A DNA stretch of 39,357 nucleotides from Ophiothrix spiculata (taxonomy: Eukaryota; Echinodermata; Ophiuroidea; Amphilepidida; Ophiotrichidae), in NCBI GenBank assembly GCA_000969725.1, contig JXSR01S018635.1; one strand, written 5' to 3'. Numbering within the stretch: the stretch's first letter is position 1; each line of letters starts with the position of its first letter. Below, in pieces: positions 11,701-23,700 of this stretch. Made by a program: the position numbers and the translations under genes. Below the pieces are notes generated by a model. That model saw nothing but the letters and a program-made list of their open reading frames with translations, was not told the DNA's origin and did not search any database.

Positions 11701-14700
11701 CACAATCCTTGTGCTTACTACAAAATACCAGCAAAGTTTCATTTCACGAAAATGATAGGAAATGTGAAACATACATACATACACAGGGCATTTAATAAAG
11801 CGCCATTTCTTTTAGACCACGGCGCTATAATATGAAATAAATCTGCATATTTAAGACAATCAAAAGAAAATATAGGACTTACTTAGATATAGGATCTTTG
11901 AATGTGTTTATCTTAGTTATACAATTTTACTCCCTGACAAGCTTTAACGGACCATAACTTGACTTCTGGAAATTGAGAGAAGTTCATTAAGGTGTCATTT
12001 CAATCCTTAAAGCATGAATTAAAAAAGTGAAAATGATAAGCGGTGACATTTACGGCTGGTGTGGGATGGTCAGTCAAATATAAAATATGTACAGTGTGCT
12101 GAAGCCACAAATTACAAATCAGTAAGGCATATCACATTATAAAGCCCTGTATTTATTTTTTTCAATATAGTCCCTTACCTTGTGTGTGGAGGCAAATTAG
12201 ACAAGCTCTCTGACATCAGAAGGGTTCCATAGGTTACCATCACTGAGCCTACAGTTCCTGCATCTCGTTGCAGCTTTATAGGAGAAAACAAAAACATTTT
12301 GATTTTTCATTATTGTACTATACGTGGTACGAGAATAGTTCAAATAATCCATAATTTGTCACATACAAGATATCACATCTCAGTCAAAGATTATAAAAGT
12401 TAAAGCTGGCCTCAGAGTATGTGTTTCTTTTTACCGTGTACAGCTGCATCAAATGACAACAGGTATGTCTTTGCTATTCAGCGTAGTTACAATGCAGTGA
12501 GACTTATTTACATATTTGTCATAATTGCAGTATCAAAATTTATCACTTGGTTGACTTAAAATCCTTGAATCCCATTGGTCGAAAGCCAATTAATATATAG
12601 TCGAATAACATATTTTAAGTCTAAAAATAACCTTGACCCCGTAATCAAAAAGTTATCACACAGTGATGACTGCGCGTAATGTGTTTTTATTGCGTGCTTG
12701 CAAAAGTCGTGCACGTAAACTTATCCTTAAACCGTGCAATACGGTTATATATTACCTGTTTGGCGAATCTGTATTGCTTGGTTGACTTTTACCATTTATG
12801 AAGATAATTTAGGTAAATTTGATATATAATTCTGCATAAATTATGTTTAAATAATAAGATCCATGCCTACATCAAGTGATAAATTTGTTACCCCCTGTTT
12901 GTTCTTGCAATACGGAAAGATATCTATGGTTTGGTGCTGTATCACACGAGGCCGAAGGCCAAATAATTAATAATATAGTTGTTACAAAATGATAAGGTAA
13001 TTTTGACTTTCCTGCTAGTCATGCTACAAAATTTTAAAAGTATGACAAAGTCAAGATCGCATTTAATATACAAAAAGTGCAGTTTGGAAAAACAAAATCA
13101 TAAAAATATTTGAACTTACTGATAGTGTTACATTTTTCTGTTCTTCGTTGGTTATGATAGAGCGTGACTGTGGGCCAAACACAAACACGCCATATGGGTC
13201 ATCGTTGGCTAGGATGGTCAGTTTGGCTGTAGTCTTGTCAGCTGGACCAAGCTGACCAGCAGTGCTATTCATCAGCTGTATTCTAAACACTTCATCTAGT
13301 TCTGGTATCTGTAAGATAGGAATATACGAACAAGAAATGGCATCGTTATACTGGCCAAGTTCATGTTTCCAATGCTAGCTAAAAGATTAAATAAAATAGA
13401 CATTAATTGCTTATTTGCAATTTGGCCTAACAGAGAAACTAAATTTAACTAACTTACAGATTTGTTTTAAACAATGCTAAATGTGGAATTGCATTTATGT
13501 TAATAAAATTGTTATGTCTTTAATTATGACTGGATTTAAACAAATAAGTAATATAAGGTGTAAAATTGAACAAAATATTTTTATCTCTATACCAAATATT
13601 TGCCCACATGATATGCATATATTGACATACAAATACTGTTGTACATGCTGTATTACTTTTTATGAAGGATTTGTTTTAACTATTTATATATCAGTCATCA
13701 TATAGTTGCAAACTTACATTATCAGGAAAAGTCAGCACTGGTATGACAGCGGATGTCTGACCTATGTCAAAGGTCACCATCCCCAAATGATCAAATAGGT
13801 CACTCTTTGCATCAGCTCCATTTGAGTTCACATCTTCAGTGGCTACCCATGTCACATTTACTGCACCAAGACTGCCACCTAGTCTTACCACCTGATGAAA
13901 TTAAAAGAAAGTGAATTACCCGGGACGAATTATTATGAAAAAAAACACCACACATTATACATAAACTAAAATAAAGATTGCAAGCTGATATACACATCCA
14001 AAATAGTGCTTTACAGACAGCCCCCCTTAATTACACATGTACAAACACCCCCAAGTTTACCTGACACACAACCTTAATTATCTTCACTTATGACTGTTGA
14101 CACAAATTTTTGCACTGATAATCATGGAAACATCCCAGACATTTTAGTAATTTTTCATAACAGCTTATAACCATTTCAAGTTGTATCCTTTACAGTATAC
14201 AATATGTATATTGGGTTTGGTGCTATACTGGAATAACATCTCCAGAAAAATTTCTCAAACAGCGCAAAGAGTGAAGAAGGCATCTATCAAAATATCTAAC
14301 AGTAATAATTCATGTTTTATTTTGGCAGTTGGGACGTTGATTTCTGAAAAAAATGGCTGCCAGACTAGAAAAGGGTTAATCATGTAATTGTTGATCTACT
14401 ATGACTTAGAACAAAGTGTCCTCAGCAAATAAACCTATAGGCCCGTATTCCAGAAAGATGTTTAGCTAAACCATTGTTTAACTGAGCATCAACTGTCCAG
14501 GAATGATACGCATCATTGCAGCGTTCAAGCAGAACAGTTCAATGAGTCGTGCTCTTGACGAGAAATAAAACCTTGATTTAGCTAAACACTTTTCTGGAAT
14601 ACGGGCCATAGTATCTGTCTCATGTTGTTTTCATTCAAAATTGGGTTGTGTAGCCAATCTTAACATGCGCATGAATAGTGTGGCATTAAGCAATTGAAAT

Positions 14701-17700
14701 CAACAAATCACGCACTGCCAATATTTAAGTTAGTGCATAGGTACACAGAACAGCTTAACAACAAGCGTATAAAAAAAACGTGAACGAGTGAAAAACAACC
14801 TTAAGATAAATTATACCTGAATTGTTGCAGTACCAAATCCAACTTGGGCCTCAGTTACATCTACAGCCAGGGAGTCTTCTGCAAACTGGAATAATCCATA
14901 TGCATTATCAGAGCTCTCTATAGTCACTTGTACTGTTGAACCTGGACCAACCTCAGCTGCAAAACAAACAGTTTGTATATGGCCGATTTAATATTTGTAT
15001 TATTCCTATACAAGAAAGCAAACATTATAATATGACTTTCACATGCATGTCTTTAATTATTGCCTGAGAAGTAGTGGAAATATTATAAATAAATTGTGTA
15101 CAACATCCACGTAAACTATTAAAAGAGTTGTTGTATTTAAACATTGCACACAGTATTTTAAAAGTACAATATACAATTAAATAAAATCAAACTAATGAAC
15201 AAAATGCTTAGCCAAAATCAAAACTTTTAATCAAATCAAGCTCTTTCTAACTGAATTTTTTTAGGTTAGTTTTGAGCAAACGATTAGGTGCAATTTCATT
15301 AGCTTTAAGCATGCTTTATTCTGCTATATTTTGCTGTGCATAATTGTTATTATTAATGATTTTTCAAGCATGCATATTGCAGAAATATGTAATCATGCAG
15401 CTTACACAAAAGTAAAAAGCTAGCACACTGATGCCAATGATATACTTACAAACTTACAAAACACAGCAAGCATCTGGTTTGATTTTAGATGCTACAAAGA
15501 TGCTAACAAGACGCTAGCAGTTAAATTATTTTCAACTTTAGTGTCTTTGTTAGCGTCTAGCTAGACGCTAACTGCGTATTATAAGTATGTCATTAGCATC
15601 ACTGCTACTTATCTTACTTGATGTAAATAAAATAAAACTAAAGCTCCAAATTCTGACGTTAAGTATATTTATGCTCATGAGGCAAAGCTGAGAGGGTTGG
15701 ACAATATTTCTCGAGCATCAAACTGAGGCCATACAACCAAACATATTCACTACACATAGGGACATTTGCATCTACATTTCACACATACTGGATATAAAAT
15801 GGCTTATTATAAATAATTAGTTCTTAGAATTTGTAAATAATTAAAATCAATCTCCAAATATTTCAAAAAAGGGCATTACTACCACTATATCTGAAGAGTA
15901 GTAAATGTTGTGATTTTTGATGAGTGAATGTCAACAGAGCTATTTGGTCGTGCAGAATGCAGCTATAAGTTGACAAGAATTAATGAAATGAGCAATGTTT
16001 GGCAAGAAAATGGCCTAAGAGTTTCATCCTCTGATGTCGCTAGTTTTCTACAATTCTCAATGATGTGATAATTCATGCATCCATTGCAAAAATGTGTAGT
16101 GTCAATTAAGTGCTTGCAATAGTATCAGGAAGGATGCACCAATAACATTCATGGAGAAACAGATCCCTAGTTTCACTATAACTATTTCTGTTTGCATGAT
16201 TACTGGGTAGCGAAAGGGGGTGACAGGGAATATGTCTACAGTTTCCTGGAGAGATTTACGGATACAAATTTTTCTATATAGCTAGCAGGGATGGTTAAGG
16301 GGTAATTGCTGATAGTTAAGATCTATGGGATAATTATGGGTAAGAGATTTACCATATTTGTAGTTAGCAAACAAGGATTCTTTTAAATTGTGTCTGATTA
16401 GTACCACATATTTATGAAAAGTAAAAGGCAAAATAAAATATGTACGGTATAACTACTCATGAGAATGGATCCTAAGACTATTATAATGAGTTAGCAGAAT
16501 GCTAGACTTACCCCCTTAGAACATGAATACAGTTGAGAGAGGAAAACAAACATGATATGAATAAGTATGCACAAAGTTTTTACAACATCAAGTAGAAACA
16601 TTTACAAGAAACCCCAGAATAAGCAGGATTTTTGCTGTGAAAATATGTACCAATTTTCCAAAACACCATGCCTTTTGTGTATTATTCCCAGTGTTACGTA
16701 TCACCAATATGATGATGTGAAAGGCTGCTAAATTCGTCAGTACTCACTTGAGTTTCAATTGGTATAAATATGCCTCTGTTAGGTGGACAATTTCAAAAGC
16801 TTAAAAACAACTTTCAAACAAATTACAGAATTCTTGAAATATGCAGAAGAATATCACTTTTAATCAAGAGAAATTAAAAGTCGTTATTATTTATATCTAT
16901 GTCATTTATTATATATTGATTGGCTATTTTGATACAATCAAGAAGTGTTTGGGTTAAAGGTATGGCAATCCTGCCAAATTTTGAGAACATGCAAAATGTT
17001 GAAAACTGCACATCACACCATGAAAACTATGTTCACAGATTTTTCCAGGGCTTATTTATAAGAAACAAACTTTACATAAAGATACTTTCAAAGATAGTAT
17101 AAATTAAATAACATGCAAGTCAACTTTGTTATTTGATTAGTCTTAATTAAGTCACACTCTCACAATATTACATTTTCATTGCTAAGGCAGTACCATGTTT
17201 CTATTCTTTTCATAATCACATAATATTGTAAACATGTTCTCTTCTTAATTGGCATGAATATGTCAATTGATTTTCTTACTTACCTCCCCCAGTTGGGCTA
17301 GACAGCTGGATTTCAAATGATTTGTCCAATTCAGCTATGTTATTGTCAACAATGCTGATGTCTATGTATGTAAACCTCTGCTGGTCAGAGAATGTCAGGG
17401 TACCACCTCCACTCTGAAATGTGATAGACAGGGCATTGTGAGGATTGTGAGTGATAATCATTTAGTGCTAAGAAGATGATAGTAATATGAAATCAAAAGT
17501 GGTTTTAAAGAGCACTGATATTCCAGAATTTAACGCAAGTGGTTTATTTTGATTCAGTATGACCACATATCTCTGTAATCAAAAATTCATACACCTAAAT
17601 ATTTATATTAAAACACAAAGACTTACTAGAAATTATTAAATGTGGGGGCTTGGGGCTTCAAAAGCAAGTTTGGGAATTTTTCTACTTTAAATGATTATAT

Positions 17701-20700
17701 GATGATATGTTTTCTTATAACATCATCTTATCCATTATACACCGTTTTCAGAGGTAAAATTGTCTTGGCTTAACACTGACTTGTTGATTTCTACCTGATT
17801 TTACATAAAAAATGTCATACCAAAAAAAGGGAAGCTCTAGCATGCTTTGTCCACAATTGTTTCATCTGCTCAATGTTTTGTGCATTACCCCTAACCCTAA
17901 TCTAAACTAGATGCAAAACACTCACAATAAGTTTTACTTCGTAGGAGGAAAAAAAGAACATACTGTTATAGATGCACCTGGTATAATATAAGTGTAGTCT
18001 TACCACAAAATCAATAGGTAATTTTCCAGCCGACACAGCAGAACCATCAACGGTCCTCCATTCTACGGTAATTTCCCCCATCAACCCCTGCGCTCTGACC
18101 ACTAACAATCTAACAACCCCAACCTCTTCAGGTACGGTGACTCTCATCATCCCAGTGGCTGGTGGAATCAGGGGATCCCCCTGACTTGGTGGTGGATCAG
18201 TCGAAAATTGGATAAGTCCTCTCGGGAAATCACTGGCGTGTAAGGTGATGTTGTTTGTGTTCGCATTTAGATCTATACTGGCGCCACTGGTGTTTGTGGT
18301 ACCTATCAGACCATCATCAGACAGGGGTAATACGGGTAGGAGGATGATTTCAAAGTGCTCAGTGTCTTCTGGCAGCATGTCATCTATAGCTTGGAATGTA
18401 ATGATCTAAAAGAGCAAAAGGAGAGAAAAATATTAAAATAACAAAACTATTCTCACAGCTTAAGCTTTTATATTCATGTGATCTCTTAATTTAGTACAGC
18501 TAAATCTTTACAGATGGGAGGTTTTAATATTTTTTTTTCACTTTTTCACAGAGATTTTTTTAATAGATGTACAAAGATATATATTGAAAAGATATATTCA
18601 CCCATCCAATGAATTTAGCAAGAGCCCATGTTTATCACACACCCATGCATTTTTTATACATAAGTTAGACCTAAGATTATCTAGCTGATATAGTCTATCA
18701 AATGTTCACTAACAGCAATTTAGCAAAGAATATTGCAACTGATGACTGATGAACATCATACTAAATGTTTATTGACGGACAATTTAGAACAAAAATATTA
18801 CCTTTAACTCATATTTACTACTTTGAATTCACGTAACAAACTACAGGTTTAAAAAAAATTGTGGTCTAAAAATTCTGAATACAATTAATTTACATTGTTA
18901 GAATTTAAGGAGAAAACTTCAGTATGTCTCAATGCATCACAAATGAAACCTGATTGAACATTCTTAGTCGCCGAGTGTGATTTTTACTACCTAATAAGGA
19001 ATTTTGGTTATCCAATATGAGACAATACATGACAGTGCGTTCAGCATCAAACGCAGTGGAGCCGCGCATTGAAAATCATGGCGAAAGCTTTACTGGATTT
19101 GGAATATTTTATGTTTGAATAGGGGTGTACATTTTTCCAACCATGATGTTAATTGTTTTCTGGCAATAAATTTGCATCATTCTTGGTTAACAAATCACAA
19201 TCAATTTGTGACTAAGAATGATATGTTGGGGCGCCCATTACTCAAAATAATGTACGCCCATCCATTATGAAACGACAGATGACAGGCAAAACAATAATTC
19301 ATATCTTTTATGCTCTAAATAACTTTGTCTATCCGTATTGGCACTTACATTTTCTCTGATACCATTGGGAAACACAATAACTCCACTTGCAGTATAGAAA
19401 TCATCAACTGCAACCTCGCCGGTATCCTTATTTCGCACCTCCCATGGAATGGTAACGACGCCTTCATCCCCACGGTAACGCGAAATTGGGCACTGGAATT
19501 GTATGTCTTCAATTGAGGTTGGTGACAGGCTAGTGACAAGGCAGTTGCCATCAAAGCCAAACAACCCATTGGCATTGTCACTCTTCAGCACTGAAAAAAA
19601 ATAATAAAATGATCATTATTCTTTTTTTATTTCAAAAAATATAGTGATGAAATATACTAAACATAGCAAAGCATGTTGTATGACTTTATATGGAAGAATC
19701 TGTATTCAGAAAACCAACAGGGAATTAGTCCACTTCAAAAAAAATCATGACCTTCCTTTTTTCTGTTATGTCAACGAATCATTTATTTCTAAACCTAATC
19801 ATAACCAAGCTTACCAATTAATAGTTCAGTGGCCTCATTCACTACTGTAGAACCTCAATTACAAAACATCAGATGCACTGTGAACAATTTATCCCTTCTT
19901 CCCCTGTGTCTTGTAGAGAAAAGACATCTATCGAACCTGTCATGACCCCTGGGTCAGAGGTCACAGCCAAGCTTTATCTTAAGTGGGCGCCAGGCGATTT
20001 TTACTCTATCGTTCCTAACTTTTTGTGCCTGGTTGGACAGAAAAAGTGAGACCCAGGCAATGATATTTTTCCCTTACAGGCCCCGGGTCTATTGTAATCC
20101 CAACCAAACTTACCAGTTAACAGAGCAGTAGCCTCCTCATCATTCACTACAGCACCTCCATTACTAGACAGCAGATTCACTGTAAATACCTCGTTCCCTT
20201 CTTCCTCTGTGTCTTGCAGAGAAGATACAGTGATAGTGGCTGCTGTGACCCCTGGGCCAAAGGTCACATATCCTGATATAGGGGTCACATCTGTGCTGGC
20301 TGGTAAATTGTAGATTTCATCTATTTCACTGAGGTAACAAAAGAAGTGGGACGGAAACATTTTTGTAAGATTGCATAAGTTGGAACCATTCCTTCACTTT
20401 GGAATCATTTTTTAATCAGCCCTATGAATTTTAGATCACATGCAAATATGTTACCAAAAAGGAAAAATATACACTGACATTTACTCAAATAGTAATCACA
20501 GTTACTAGAAAGTGACTTAGTGGTGACTATCAAGACAATACATGATAATTGGTTGTGACTGTCAAGACTTTACACATTAGTAACTAAATAAGCTTGAGTT
20601 GTTAGGTTTTCTTCAACAGCAAACAATGGTGATCCCACTCACATTCATGTTTAATATAGAGCTAGCGGCCATGTACTTGTTTACCTATCACTGCCTGCCT

Positions 20701-23700
20701 AGTCAACATCTGGTACATGGCTGCCTTCACAGTGATCAGATTATGCAGTCCATTGATTACTAGAATAGAGCCTTATAGACCATATCTATAATTGACATAC
20801 TCCCGCCATTGATGGGGTAAATCCACAGAATCGGGCAGGGAATTGGAACTCAGAACAAGGCCAAGTATGATAAATACCCTACTTTATCTCGCTCCGAGTT
20901 CCGTTCCCCGTCCGATTCTGTGGATTTACCCCATCAACGGCGGAAGTATGTCAATTATAGATATGGTCTATATAGCAATGCTACAACTTTAGTTGTTATT
21001 AACATATAATGAAAAGCACTTATACTACGATCTATTTAAGCATTACTCACCCTTGTTGCAACACCCTGTTGAACAGTCGTACATCTTGCAGTAGTCCAGC
21101 GTACATTTCTTTACCTGGGCTATGTCCACCTACATACTGAGTGCCAGGTCCATCGCTAACATCTTGTATCATTGGACTGTAAATGAAATAGTCAAATAAT
21201 GTTTTTATTATACCGACATTGACATTTCGTCATGTGAGTGCAAGAAAGTCGTATCTGCAATGGCTGCCTTAAGTTATATTTATTTTATGCCTTGTCACAA
21301 GAGTGTGAAAAATCCCTGAAAATTTCCGTCTTATGTCAGTGGTTCTTGAAATGGTTCTTCAGGTGACTCTGTCACCTGAAGAACCATTTCAAGAACCACT
21401 GACCCAAGACTATAGATTATAAAGTATGCATCCAAATTTATGACAAATGGCAGCTATTGCAGATACGACTTTCTTGCACTAACATGACAAATTTTGTAAT
21501 ATGATACACGATGACTGGAAGCAGAAGCAAAAAGGAGGAAATAACTCGAAACAAGAGAAAAACAATTGGCCTACAATGTTGCGTTAGTGTAGTAGAAAAT
21601 CCTACATAGTGAATATCAAATGTATCCAAGGGTTTAGCCAGGATTTGAAAGTAGGGCGTCCAAATTATATTTCCCACTTTCTGTCTCAATCAAAGGTCAT
21701 TTGTACAAATTAAGTTGTTGATATTCCATTTATTTGTATACAGAATACCAGGAGAAAAAAACACCTGTGAATAAATTCTGGTCATTCAAATTTTTCAATC
21801 ATTCCATTTTTTTACAAATAAAAATATATGTTAGCTACAAGGGTTAATAAAATAGATAGATACAATGAAAATGAATTTTTGAGTGTAATCTTGATGACAA
21901 TTTTGTACATTGTTTCAACGAAGACAAAGAAAACACCAAAACTTCTTACAATGCATTGGAATTTTGTATGAGCAAACTCGTGCATACACAATGCTTGTTA
22001 TTGTTATTAGCTATACTCTTATACCCCTGAATACACAATAGTGGTTTTCATCCAAGAGAAAATTCTAAAACAAAATAAGATTAACATTTTGCACTTCTGA
22101 CCAAATAGTAACTTACTTCTGTCCAATGTTGATGCCATCTACATAGAACGTTATTCTCCTTGCCGAGTTGTCAACAGTAATCAGCAAGAGATGCCAGGAA
22201 CCATCAGCCAGGTTACTTCTGGTGTAGGTAATACCACCGCGAATATCAGTCTGAATTGGAAAACAAAATGTGCTTAACGTTAGATTTCGGAATCATGCAA
22301 TACTGTCATGTTATTATGGTCTAAATTTGAAAAAATATATAAAGTAAACATCAATTCCTTGATCTCTAGAACACTGTATTCTGTCTGATATATAGTAAAA
22401 TTCATCAACTGTATTAAGCTTTATTTTGATCTATGCTTTACTCAAATTATAGAAAGCTTTGCTCAGATCAAAAGTAAACTCAAATCAGCAGTATTTGCAA
22501 CAAGATGTCTCAATGACTATACTCACATAAATCTGTGTTGAATATCTGCATTCAATGTAAGCACTCTGCGCACCAGTTATTTGCACTTTCAAGCTGTAGA
22601 AAGTAGTCGTGGAGTCCTGGGCACTAACTTTTGCCATAATAAAGCCATCACACTGTGGATGCGGTTGAATCCAGGCACTTATGGAAAAACCTGACGTGAT
22701 ATCACTAGGTGGTAGATGGTACATCTCTGGGACTATCATGAAGGCACCTGAAATTCACAATCAGGAGAACAACTTAGAATATGGCCTAAGATTCCCTTTC
22801 CCATATTGTGCCATGCACGAAGATGGGTAATAGACAATTTCTCTTTGTGATTCTTGGTAGAATTCAGTCTATACTTAAAGGAGTTTAGTCCGCTTTTCGA
22901 AATGTAGTTTTCAATGTCATAAAAAAGATGACCACTCAAGAGAGATCAAAGTTTCAAATTTCAGCTGAATCGGTCAAACTGTTTTGATTTTATGGGAATT
23001 TTGTTTATTTTGGAGCTGCCTATATGTTACTGTATAAAATTACTCATGGTTCAGAGAAAAATATGCATAAGGATGCCCTTAATAAGTCATGATTCTTCAT
23101 TCAAAACTATTTATACCAAATCTTATATAATATTGATTTGATTATCATAAGCATTTATGACAAGCTCAATGAATTCTTATTTTGAAATCAGATTGTGGGC
23201 AAGCCAAAATATATTTAAAGTGTATTGATAGAGATAATTACTATACCTCATAAATATTCATTAGGCAACCAAGAAATATAATTGGACAGTTCAAACTGAT
23301 GTGCGTTACAGCATTTTGCCTACTTCCCCGATTGCACGTAACGCCCATGCAGGGAAAAAATTGAAAAACTATCGCACCCCTACTACCGCACCCCTCGGTT
23401 GGAAATTCATACGGTGACCCAGAACAGTATACATTTTAGGTGATTTTTTGGTTTTGCTTATTACATTCAGTGAAATGTTTATGAGGTATAGTTTTAAAAC
23501 AAATACAACATGGATTATTTCGGGAAGTATTGAAAATTCCTGATCCCTCGTTGTTGGATGCATGTGGCTACTTCCCTCTGCTTCACGTCAGGAAGTAGTC
23601 TCATGCATCCAACACCTCGGGATCAGTAATTTTCACTACTTCCCTCAATACCATGTTGTATTTGTATACACCAAGACTGTATCTACCTACTAAGAAGGCT

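Noticed and set aside
14181..14387. Plus-strand 68-codon open frame
   Set aside because: Intron sequence with no recognisable protein motif and no repeat support.
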